In this document: positions 34,705 through 42,881 of the stretch, one piece after another | Numbering within the stretch: the stretch's first letter is position 1 | Layout of the letters: each line of letters starts with the position of its first letter | Origin: CAYMTR01 sp964393405 | GTDB taxonomy: Bacteria > Bacteroidota > Bacteroidia > Bacteroidales > Prolixibacteraceae | Reading direction: 5' to 3' | Assembly (NCBI GenBank): GCA_964393405.1 | Contig: CAYMTR010000002.1 | Span: 62,001 to 126,000, forward strand | Length of the DNA stretch: 64,000 bases | Program-made: the position numbers and the translations under genes | Notes under the pieces: generated by a model | The model's database searches: none | What the model was told of the DNA's origin: nothing | What the model saw: the letters and a program-made list of their open reading frames with translations, nothing else

Positions 34705-37700
34705 TTAAAATACTAGTTTGATATTAAAACCAATACGTCTAGTCGACGGTGCTGCGTCATATTCTACACCTAACACGTTTGTAGCTCCATAAGTACTTAC
34801 TTCAGGATCGAAGTTTGTATGTTCCGGAATAAATGGTGTAAAGTACCATAAGTTTCTAGCAGTTACGCTAAGATTTATCTGACTAAAAGGTGATTTTTTA
34901 ATCCATGTTTCAGGAATGCTGTATGCTAATGAAACTTCACGTAAGCGAAGAGTTGTTGCATCATAAATCTGCCATTCAGCAAATGAATTTATTGCGAAGG
35001 TATCACCAAAATAAAGGTCATTAGTTGAAACTTGTGTTGTGTTCTGAATTGTATTTCCATTACCATCAAGTATTGGTTCCAATGTCTGAGCATCTCCGTA
35101 TACACCTGGAATTATGTGTGTTTTTTCACGGTCTTCTGTATCCATCGTAACACCACGTCCAAGAAGTGTTGAAACAGTATTTGTATATATATCGCCTCCG
35201 TATTTCAGGTCAATAAGGAATGACAATGAAAAACCGTAAGCACTTAAAGTATTTGTCCAACCAGCCATAAATTTGGGGTTAGGATCGCCTACAACTTGTT
35301 GTTCATCGTCCTGAATCATAAATCCAGTTGATGGATCTATTAAAAGGTTTCCCTCATTATCACGAGCTGTAGCAGTACCATATAATACACCGTAAGGTTG
35401 TCCTACTATTAAAGCAGATGCTGGGTCATCAAAAAGCAAATCGATGTAAGCAAGTGAATCAACACCATTGATGCTTACAACCTTGTTTATATTCTTAGTA
35501 AAAGTTAACCTCATATCCCAGTCAAAATGTTTAGTGTCGACTGGTTTAGCCATAACAGATACTTCAATACCTTTATTGTTGAGTTCACCAACATTTGTGT
35601 ATGTTTGGTAATAACCTGATGAAGAAGGTACGATAATTGGATATATCTGATCAGTAGAATTACTATTATATAAAGCGATATCAAAATTCAACCTGTTTTT
35701 AAAGAAGTTGATTTCGGCACCAATTTCCATGTCCTCTTTATATTCAGGAGTAAGGTTAGGATCATAAGAAACATCAGGAGTATACATATATGATTGTCCC
35801 ATGAACGGGCCACCAAGTTCGTAAATATCATATACCATATATGGATCTGCATCCATACCTACTTTACCCCAGCTAGCCCTTAGCTTACCAAAGCTCAATA
35901 TATCGCTGTCGATATTAAATGCATCAGTAAAGATGAAAGACAAATCAACAGCTGGATAGAAATATGAATTGTTAGATTTTGGAAGAGTTGAAGACCAGTC
36001 GTTTCTTCCTCTTAATGTCAAGAAAGCAAAATCTTTGTAATTAAGAGTTACTTCACCTAAAAGTCCCATTAAACGACGTTTTGAGTAACCTCCACCTATT
36101 GCAACAACATCTTCTGTGTTATCAATGTCGTATAATCCTTCAACAATAAAACCGAATCCACGATATGCCTGACGATTTGTTTCTCTTTGATTATGGTTCA
36201 AACCAATCAAACCATCGATTGAGAAACCTGAAACTATTTCTTTATCAAAAGAAAGGAACAACTGGGATTCAAGCTCTGTTGACCTAAACATATCTTCAGT
36301 AATACCACCTGATTTTCCAAACATCGGTGCTCTTGAGCCAATATCGATAATTTCGGCACGATCTTGGATAAATGAGTTAAATCCAAATTTATAAGACAGG
36401 TTCAACCAACTTAAAATTTCATACTTTAAGTTAACATTACCTGAAATACGATCCATATCAGTTAAAACTTGATTATGTTTCCATGACCAGAGTGGGTTAT
36501 CAAACTGATCTCCGTTTGGCTGCATTGGTGCACCTGTAAGAGGATTTTCGTATGGGTCCATAATCCAATTTCGTCCAAGATATAATGCACGTGCAAAAGA
36601 AGAGGCACCATAACCTTCAGATGATTGGTTATTACCAAAAATACCTCCAACCTGACTTGTTGCAGAATAAGAAAGTGAAGCACCAGCAGTAAGTTTCTTC
36701 CAAAGTTTAATGTTTCCTCCAACGCTAATGTTTGTACGGTTAAAATTAGAGTAAGGAATATAACCGTCATTTCTCGAATCTGAAATAGTTAAATTGTATG
36801 AAGACTGATCAGTACTTCCTGAAACATTAATTGAGTTATCGAAAGATACCCCTGTTTCAAATAAACTTGACACATTGTCTGGTTGAGCAACATATGGAAT
36901 ATTTTTACCCCAATCAAATGCAGCAGAATATCCACCCCAAGTTGGGATAGAGTCTCTTGAGTCAAAACTTGGGCCCCAAGAACCATTGGCATTTGAATAT
37001 CCAAAAGATGAACCAGGTCCGTATGTATTCTGATAATCAGGTAAACTAGAAATGGTTTCAAAATTCACAGAACTGTTAATAGCAATAGAAAATTTCTTTG
37101 CTCTTGCACTTCCTGATTTTGTAGTGATAAGAATAACACCATTTTTAGCCCTTGATCCATATAAAGCAGCTGCAGCAGCACCTTTTAGTACAGAAGTAGA
37201 TTCTATATCATTGGGATCTAAAGTTCCAATACCACTACCATAAGCACCACCACCGGTACTAAGGTTTGTTGTGCTGACATAATCATTACTGTAAGGGATT
37301 CCATCAACAACAAATAATGGTTGGTTATCACCTGAAAATGAAGAGTTACCACGAATGGTAATTCTGGTTGCTGACCCCGGGGCACCTCCAGTTGAACGAA
37401 TTTCAACACCGGCTACTTTGCCATCGAGAGCCCTGAGCATGTCATTTTCAGATCTTTGCAACATCTCTTCTGATGCAACTTCTGTTGATGCATATCCAAG
37501 AGCTTTCTTGGCCTTGGAAATACCGAAAGCTGTTACCACAACTTCGTCAACTGAAAAAGCACCTTTCTGAAGTTCAACCGAGATGCTGGAAGCTGATCCG
37601 ATTTCAATTTCCTTTGTTTCAAAACCAACAAAAGAAAACCTCAATGTTTTGGCGTCCTTGGCTACACTTAAAGAAAACTTCCCATCGATATCTGTAACAG

Positions 37701-37857
37701 TACCAATGCTAGTCCCCTTTACTACAACCGATACACCCGGTAACGTACTACCATCATCGGAGTCAGTTACCGTACCGGTAATTGTCCGACTTTGGGCGAA
37801 AACTACATGTATCCCACATAGAAGCAGGCATGTAAGTAAAAGCGCAAATTTTCTCAT
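34705..37857 (-). CDS. SusC/RagA-family TonB-dependent outer-membrane transporter
   Basis: The 1050-aa protein has a signal peptide and a carboxypeptidase-D-like domain (about 22-100, ITGTVTDSDDGSTLPGVSVV). The TonB-dependent receptor plug (about 105-235, RITIRGNSSF, PLFVVDGIPY) and a long beta-barrel ending in RRIGFNIKLVF follow. The GISKAKKALGY stretch after DEVVVTAFG is typical of SusC proteins. With SusD it imports a large nutrient using TonB energy. It is the first gene of a three-gene operon. No sigma/anti-sigma or hybrid two-component regulator is adjacent. Confidence 0.95.
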   Translation of the reverse strand: MRKFALLLTCLLLCGIHVVFAQSRTITGTVTDSDDGSTLPGVSVVVKGTSIGTVTDIDGKFSLSVAKDAKTLRFSFVGFETKEIEIGSASSISVELQKGAFSVDEVVVTAFGISKAKKALGYASTEVASEEMLQRSENDMLRALDGKVAGVEIRSTGGAPGSATRITIRGNSSFSGDNQPLFVVDGIPYSNDYVSTTNLSTGGGAYGSGIGTLDPNDIESTSVLKGAAAAALYGSRAKNGVILITTKSGSARAKKFSIAINSSVNFETISSLPDYQNTYGPGSSFGYSNANGSWGPSFDSRDSIPTWGGYSAAFDWGKNIPYVAQPDNVSSLFETGVSFDNSINVSGSTDQSSYNLTISDSRNDGYIPYSNFNRTNISVGGNIKLWKKLTAGASLSYSATSQVGGIFGNNQSSEGYGASSFARALYLGRNWIMDPYENPLTGAPMQPNGDQFDNPLWSWKHNQVLTDMDRISGNVNLKYEILSWLNLSYKFGFNSFIQDRAEIIDIGSRAPMFGKSGGITEDMFRSTELESQLFLSFDKEIVSGFSIDGLIGLNHNQRETNRQAYRGFGFIVEGLYDIDNTEDVVAIGGGYSKRRLMGLLGEVTLNYKDFAFLTLRGRNDWSSTLPKSNNSYFYPAVDLSFIFTDAFNIDSDILSFGKLRASWGKVGMDADPYMVYDIYELGGPFMGQSYMYTPDVSYDPNLTPEYKEDMEIGAEINFFKNRLNFDIALYNSNSTDQIYPIIVPSSSGYYQTYTNVGELNNKGIEVSVMAKPVDTKHFDWDMRLTFTKNINKVVSINGVDSLAYIDLLFDDPASALIVGQPYGVLYGTATARDNEGNLLIDPSTGFMIQDDEQQVVGDPNPKFMAGWTNTLSAYGFSLSFLIDLKYGGDIYTNTVSTLLGRGVTMDTEDREKTHIIPGVYGDAQTLEPILDGNGNTIQNTTQVSTNDLYFGDTFAINSFAEWQIYDATTLRLREVSLAYSIPETWIKKSPFSQINLSVTARNLWYFTPFIPEHTNFDPEVSTYGATNVLGVEYDAAPSTRRIGFNIKLVF

Positions 37858-38306
37858 AAAAAATTAAATTTAGGTTAATAAAAAGACTATCTCGCAATTT
37901 CTTTGATTATTAGCTTGTTAAGTTAATACATTTAAAAAACAAATTTTTATTTTTTTTGAATATTTTAAGGAAAAAAAAAGAATCATTTTTCACCATTAGA
38001 TATAATATTAGATAAACACTTAGAAACTAAAATGAATATTTATGCAATTATTTTGTTTAATATTCGATTTTTTATAATATCCACATAACACTTCTTAGCA
38101 GTAAAATTAAAAAAAATTAACATTTAGCAATGGAATTTTGGCTTATTTTAAGAATTCATCTATAAAAAATATTGAACTGAAAGGAATACTATTGATCTAA
38201 CCTTTAATTAAAAGATCTAGAAAAAATAAACTAACTAATCGAGATTATTGGATGGAATTAATTTTCAACTTTTTATAAAGAATGATAAAGACTATAAAAT
38301 CTAAAT
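37858..38306. other. AT-rich intergenic region, 449 bp
   Basis: It separates the SusCD operon from galU, both read leftward, so it should hold the susC promoter and the end of the galU transcript. It is rich in A/T runs. I saw no exact TAnnTTTG on the minus strand, no good terminator hairpin and no ORF of note. Confidence 0.5.
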
Positions 38307-39173
38307 TCAGTATTTTAATTTACTCAGCCATTTTATTAATTCTCCCTTGGTTTCTTCATCTTTCAGTCCAAAAATCAGGTTAGTTTTTATAAAATCCAGC
38401 TTATTCCCAATATCATATCTCACTCCATCAAAACAAAACCCGTATAAATCATGATCCTTCAACATCAGTTTCATTGCATCTGTTAGTTGAATTTCATCGT
38501 TGATTCCCGGAATAGTATTTTCAAGGTATTCAAAAATCTGTGGAGTAAAAATGTATCTGCTGGCGAAAGCTAAGTTTGACGGAGCAAGTTCAGGCTTTGG
38601 TTTTTCTACAAAACCATTTGCTTTGTAAAAATTCTCTTCAATTAATTCACCATTAATCACCCCATATTTGTGAACTTTCTCCATATCAACTCTTTCAAGA
38701 GCAACAATAGGGCTCTGATATTTATCAAATTTATCAAGCAGTTGTTTGGTTACCGGCTGATTGTTTCCTTCCATTAAAGTGTCACCAAGCAATACCGCAA
38801 ATGGCTCATCTCCTACAAACGTCTTAGCATGCATGATTGCATGTCCTAATCCTCTTAATTCTTTTTGCCAAACAAAGTGGATGTTGGCCATTGAAGTTAT
38901 TCTCCTAATTTGCTCAAGTTGTTCAATTTTGCCCTTTTCCTCAAGTGCTTTCTCCAGTTCCCAGCTTCTATCAAAATATTCTTCTATAGCTCTTTTACCT
39001 CGACCAATTATCAAAAGTATATCAGTTATTCCAGATTCAACTGCCTCTTCAACAACATATTGAATTACCGGAGTGTCAACAACTGGAACCATTTCCTTAG
39101 GTTGTGATTTTGTTACCGGTAAAAACCTTGTACCAAAACCTGCCGCAGGTATTACTGCTTTTCTTACTTTCAT
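38307..39173 (-). CDS. galU: UTP-glucose-1-phosphate uridylyltransferase (GalU-like)
   Basis: The 288-aa product starts MKVRKAVIPAAGFGTRF. The reading frame is open 13 codons further, but those would overlap the preceding gene and lack family likeness, so the ATG at 39173 is chosen. Typical features are KSQPKEMVPVVDTPVIQYVV, the QKELRGLGHA loop and FVEKPKP. GalU makes UDP-glucose from UTP and glucose-1-phosphate. Here it ends an operon with a glucuronokinase-like GHMP kinase (19 bp upstream), which raises the possibility that the enzyme also, or instead, uses glucuronate-1-phosphate. Confidence 0.9.
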   Translation of the reverse strand: MKVRKAVIPAAGFGTRFLPVTKSQPKEMVPVVDTPVIQYVVEEAVESGITDILLIIGRGKRAIEEYFDRSWELEKALEEKGKIEQLEQIRRITSMANIHFVWQKELRGLGHAIMHAKTFVGDEPFAVLLGDTLMEGNNQPVTKQLLDKFDKYQSPIVALERVDMEKVHKYGVINGELIEENFYKANGFVEKPKPELAPSNLAFASRYIFTPQIFEYLENTIPGINDEIQLTDAMKLMLKDHDLYGFCFDGVRYDIGNKLDFIKTNLIFGLKDEETKGELIKWLSKLKY

Positions 39174-39192
39174 TTCTAATGCTATTGAAATA

Positions 39193-40200
39193 TTAATTTT
39201 TATTGCTAACAATCAGTGGTTTAATTACCTCTATCCCCTTCTTTGATAAAACATTAACCAATTCTTCGTATTGATTTTCAGTCGAATATGTTCCGATAAC
39301 AGCACCACCTGAACCTGTAAATTTGGCACTTGCACCAACCGAACGGGCTAATTTTACCATTTTTTTGTTTTCTTCAGTAATTTCAATTAACGACTCTCTA
39401 ATGTCGTAATTGTGGTTTATCAAGCTGTGCATCTTGGCTGAATCGTTTCCAATCAAAGCTTCTCTAAATTCTTCGGTAAGCCTTGCCCACTCTTTCATGG
39501 CTTTATGAACCTTTTCTTCCCCTATATCAAATCTCGCCCTCAAGTTATTGTGCGTAACCTCTGAACCCTGCGATTGATCAGATCTGAATGCAATATATAT
39601 AGGAGGTAAGTTTGAAAAATCTAACTTGCTGTATTCTCCATAACCTTGTCTCATCATAATTTCCTTATCAAAGTTCATAAAAACAGGGTGTTCATATGCC
39701 TGAGCAACTCTGTCCTGCAAACCTGCTGAAATTCCAAGTTGGTCTTTTTCTGTTGATAAAACAAGATTAGCTAAAATTGGTTTTGGAATTTCAACTTTAT
39801 AAAATTCCATCAACGCTTTCATCCCTGCAGTAATAATAGCACTCGATCCTGCAAGACCTAACCTTAGGGGAATATTCGAACTATAACAAATCGTAAAGTT
39901 TTTCTTTTCTAGTTTTAAAGAATTAGCCTTGCAGTATTTTTGAAAAGTTATTATTGCTGCCTGCAACAACCTCACACCTCCATAATATCCATATAAATCG
40001 ATTCCTTCAACAAGGTCATCCATCGATTCGTATATAGTACAATCAAGTTTTTCGGGTTTAATTTCCAACTTAGGAGTTTGATATAATTGTATATGGGCTG
40101 AAAAATTACTAAAAACAAAAGCAATTGTTTTCCCGAAATATCCATCAGAAGGATTTCCTATTAATGCAGCTCTGGGATAGGATTTTGTTTCAATTATCAT
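39193..40200 (-). CDS. GHMP kinase, glucuronokinase-like
   Basis: The 335-aa protein has the GHMP substrate motif RAALIGNPSDGYFGKTIA, the ATP loop LGLAGSSAIITAGMKAL near 115-130 and a C-terminal KFTGSGGAVIG. The stretch STEKDQLGISAGLQDRVAQA closely resembles plant glucuronokinases (remembered pattern EKELGIVAGLQDRVAQ). It probably phosphorylates C1 of a sugar such as D-glucuronate. Its neighbour GalU would then make the UDP-sugar. Other GHMP activities (galactose, heptose) are possible but fit the motifs less well. Confidence 0.82.
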   Translation of the reverse strand: MIIETKSYPRAALIGNPSDGYFGKTIAFVFSNFSAHIQLYQTPKLEIKPEKLDCTIYESMDDLVEGIDLYGYYGGVRLLQAAIITFQKYCKANSLKLEKKNFTICYSSNIPLRLGLAGSSAIITAGMKALMEFYKVEIPKPILANLVLSTEKDQLGISAGLQDRVAQAYEHPVFMNFDKEIMMRQGYGEYSKLDFSNLPPIYIAFRSDQSQGSEVTHNNLRARFDIGEEKVHKAMKEWARLTEEFREALIGNDSAKMHSLINHNYDIRESLIEITEENKKMVKLARSVGASAKFTGSGGAVIGTYSTENQYEELVNVLSKKGIEVIKPLIVSNKN

Positions 40201-40219
40201 ATCAAGTAGATTATATTAT

Positions 40220-40762
40220 TCATTTCACTATAGCTGATATTTTTTTAAAGGACTGATCTTTTGCATCTCTGGTTAATTCAAACAGAATTGACTCCATACT
40301 TGTAAGTAAAATATCTTCTTGAATAAGTCTGATTTTGGCAAGTTTCATACTTTCTTTTTCTCTAGATGAAACGCAGTCAAATACAACTATTGGATTAAAT
40401 CCTTTCATCTTTAAATCAACGGCTGTCTGCAACACACAAACATGAGATTCAATACCACACAAAATAACATTCTTCGGATTCAAGGCCTTTAGTTGCTCAT
40501 TAAACGCCGGATCATCACAACAACTGAAGGCTGTTTTTTCAATATAGCTGAAATTCTCAACTAAATCTGAAATATCGCTTATTGTTGAACCAAGCCCTTT
40601 GGTATATTGCTGTGTAAAAACCAAGGGTAAAGATAATTCCTTCAACCCCAATATTAATTTATTAATTTTACTGATAAGCTTCTTTTTATCATTCATCGCA
40701 GGCACAAGACGTTCCTGAATATCAATAATCAATCCTACGCTTTCTTCTTTATTTATCCTCAT
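40220..40762 (-). CDS. Isochorismatase-family cysteine hydrolase
   Basis: The 180-aa protein carries the family triad: Asp14 (LIIDIQERL), Lys76 (YIEKTAFSC) and nucleophile Cys109 (GIESHVCVLQTA). The cis-peptide GxESHxCV region is also present. The branch resembles YcaC-like hydrolases of unknown substrate, which cleave amides or vinyl ethers. It sits between the SIS isomerase and the GHMP kinase genes with short gaps (10-20 bp), so it is cotranscribed. A metabolic link to sugar-nucleotide synthesis is not known. Confidence 0.85.
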   Translation of the reverse strand: MRINKEESVGLIIDIQERLVPAMNDKKKLISKINKLILGLKELSLPLVFTQQYTKGLGSTISDISDLVENFSYIEKTAFSCCDDPAFNEQLKALNPKNVILCGIESHVCVLQTAVDLKMKGFNPIVVFDCVSSREKESMKLAKIRLIQEDILLTSMESILFELTRDAKDQSFKKISAIVK

Positions 40763-40772
40763 AATTTAAATG

Positions 40773-41375
40773 TTATTCTTTTGCTTGTTGTCTTGATTTG
40801 TGACCTAAATACCCCCCATGATGCCTTTTAGCATAATCAGCACAAGTGAAGCCAATCTTTTTCATCATCATTACCATAAGTGCATCCCCAATTACAGTCA
40901 TTACAGTGGTAGATGTACTTGGAGTCAATCCCAGTGGACATACTTCTTTTGGGTTTCCTGTAAAAATTGAAACCGCACATCTTTTTGAAATATCACTTTC
41001 ACAATTACCGGTGATAACAATAAACTGTATGCCGTGATGTAAATTTTCAGATAAGTCAATTAATTCTATTATCTCTCTGGTTTTTCCTGAATTAGAAATC
41101 AGTAAAACCACATCATTTACAGACAATACTCCTAAATCGCCATGCTGAGCGTCGCTTGGATGAAGGAATAAAGCAGGTGTCCCTGTAGAGCTGAAAGTAG
41201 TTGCGATATTTTGTGCTATCTGACCAGCCTTTCCCATACCACTAACAATCAGTTTTCCGCCTCTTACATGCACCCTATCATAAATAATATCTATCGCTTT
41301 ACTAAAATTTTCTGTTATAGGAATATTATTAATTGCCTCTGCTTCAAGAGCAAATATTTGTTGAATATTTTCCAT
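40773..41375 (-). CDS. SIS-domain sugar-phosphate isomerase, KdsD-like without CBS domains
   Basis: The 200-aa protein is a single SIS domain with KLIVSGMGKAGQIAQNIATT, SSTGTPALFLHPSDAQHGDLG and LLISNSGKTREI. The C-terminal HHGGYLGHK resembles the HPGGxLG end of D-arabinose-5-phosphate isomerases (KdsD/GutQ). Those usually add two CBS domains (about 320 aa); this one stops at the SIS domain, as do some Bacteroides and clostridial forms. It probably makes arabinose-5-phosphate for Kdo synthesis. It is the first gene of a four-gene operon with the hydrolase, the GHMP kinase and galU. Confidence 0.82.
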   Translation of the reverse strand: MENIQQIFALEAEAINNIPITENFSKAIDIIYDRVHVRGGKLIVSGMGKAGQIAQNIATTFSSTGTPALFLHPSDAQHGDLGVLSVNDVVLLISNSGKTREIIELIDLSENLHHGIQFIVITGNCESDISKRCAVSIFTGNPKEVCPLGLTPSTSTTVMTVIGDALMVMMMKKIGFTCADYAKRHHGGYLGHKSRQQAKE

Positions 41376-41469
41376 TATTTTCTAGGTTCGTAAAAAAATT
41401 ATAACGAAAATATATAAAACCGTCCAATTATTAAGTGGTTTTTTATAATTTCGACACCACAATAGAAGT

Positions 41470-42429
41470 ATGGTTTTGGAAATGAGCGAAAAAAAGTGGT
41501 TAGTAATTCTTAATCCTAATGCCGGGGGCAGACAAGCAGAACGTGATTGGCCTAATATCGAGGAGGAATTGATTAAGGAAGGTTTTGATTTTGAACTGGT
41601 AAAAACGGAAGGGCCTTTGCACGCTGTTCTAATTACTAAAGAGAAAATTCAATCAGGATACCGGAAAATTATTGCAATTGGAGGTGATGGGACGCTTCAT
41701 GAAATTGTTAACGGAATAATGAGGCAAAAGATTATCACTGCAGATCAAATATTATTGGCAATGATTTCAGTTGGTACAGGTAATGATTGGATTAAAACTC
41801 ATAATATTTCCTCGGATTACAAAATTGCAATTCAGCAAATTAAAACTGGAAATACAATTCAACAAGATGTAGGAAAGATTACATTTAGGAATGAAGTTTC
41901 TAATACCGAAACTCGATATTTTATTAATTCTGTTGGAATTGGCTTTGACGCTAAGGTTGTAGAATATATTTTACCTCAAAAAGCAAAAGGAAAATCTTCG
42001 AAATCAGAATATATGCTGGGATTAATTAAGTCCCTGTTTACCAATAAAAACGTTAGCAGTCAACTTAAGTTAGACTCTCAAACAATTAACACAAAATTAT
42101 ATAACCTCTCTGTTGGATTGTGCAAGTTTAAGGGCGGAGGTTTCAAAATGTTGCCAAACGCAATACCTGATGATGGCAAACTTGATGTTACTTTAGCATC
42201 AAGAATATCTAAAACAAAACTTTTAGTCTCATTACCAAAAATATTTGGAGGCAAAGTTGAGCAAATAAGATATTTCAAATTTTTCCAAACCGAGAATCTT
42301 ACTTTAAATATATCTGGTCCAATGTGTACTGAGGCCGATGGAGAATTTCTTGGTCATTATCCACTTGAGGTATCAATTATTCCTAATCAGATAAAACTTA
42401 TTTCCAATTTCAACACTATTTTGAATTAA
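41470..42429 (+). CDS. Diacylglycerol/lipid kinase family protein (YegS/BmrU-like)
   Basis: The 319-aa protein has LVILNPNAGGRQAERDW at the N-terminus, the nucleotide site IAIGGDGTLHEIVNGIM near residue 71 and VGTGNDW. A C-terminal beta-domain follows with PDDGKLDVTL and EADGEFLG. These are the marks of DAGK-type lipid kinases, which phosphorylate diacylglycerol, sphingoid bases or similar lipids on the inner membrane. A second ATG four codons in (MSEKKWLV) is an alternative start. It is followed by a DUF454 membrane protein after 24 bp. Confidence 0.9.
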   Translation: MVLEMSEKKWLVILNPNAGGRQAERDWPNIEEELIKEGFDFELVKTEGPLHAVLITKEKIQSGYRKIIAIGGDGTLHEIVNGIMRQKIITADQILLAMISVGTGNDWIKTHNISSDYKIAIQQIKTGNTIQQDVGKITFRNEVSNTETRYFINSVGIGFDAKVVEYILPQKAKGKSSKSEYMLGLIKSLFTNKNVSSQLKLDSQTINTKLYNLSVGLCKFKGGGFKMLPNAIPDDGKLDVTLASRISKTKLLVSLPKIFGGKVEQIRYFKFFQTENLTLNISGPMCTEADGEFLGHYPLEVSIIPNQIKLISNFNTILN

Positions 42430-42453
42430 TAATCAAAACAGTTAAAATTATTG

Positions 42454-42825
42454 ATGAAAAAAACTGTTTTCATATTATTGGGTCTTTTATCACTCAGTGT
42501 AGGAATTATTGGGGTGTTTTTGCCAGGACTACCCACTACCCCATTTCTTCTTTTGTCGGCTTCTCTTTTTATAAAAAGCTCTGAAAAATTATATCGCTGG
42601 TTGATTAGGAACAAATACCTTGGTTCGTACATAACAGATTACCACAAGAATAAAGGACTTAATAAAACAACTAAAATTCTTTCTATTTCCCTAATGTGGA
42701 TAATGACAGCAATTTCAGTTTTTCTTGTTGTTAAACTTTTAGCAGTAAAAATTCTAATCACTCTGCTCGCAGTTACAGGTACCATAGTAATGGGCTTTGT
42801 TATTCCAACAACAAAGGGCAAATAA
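42454..42825 (+). CDS. DUF454/YbaN-family inner-membrane protein
   Basis: The protein has 123 aa with three or four hydrophobic segments and the family motif GIIGVFLPGLPTTPFLLLSASLF near the N-terminus. The function of DUF454 is unknown. ATG 42454 is preferred over the TTG directly before it. It lies close after the lipid kinase gene and is followed by a terminator shared with yidC. Confidence 0.85.
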   Translation: MKKTVFILLGLLSLSVGIIGVFLPGLPTTPFLLLSASLFIKSSEKLYRWLIRNKYLGSYITDYHKNKGLNKTTKILSISLMWIMTAISVFLVVKLLAVKILITLLAVTGTIVMGFVIPTTKGK

Positions 42826-42835
42826 AAGATATAAA

Positions 42836-42864
42836 AAAAGGCAAGATATATTATCCTGCCTTTT
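42836..42864. terminator. Bidirectional terminator between the DUF454 gene and yidC
   Basis: AAAAGGCA (42836-42843) pairs with TGCCTTTT (42857-42864). An inner GATA/TATC stem (42845-42848 with 42852-42855) continues the hairpin past one mismatch. It lies between convergent genes. Confidence 0.75.
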
Positions 42865-42881
42865 CCTGAAGTATTTGTTTT

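Noticed and set aside
39174..39212. Upstream in-frame extension of galU by 13 codons
   Set aside because: It overlaps the preceding kinase gene and its residues do not resemble GalU; MKVRKAVIPAAG is the family start.
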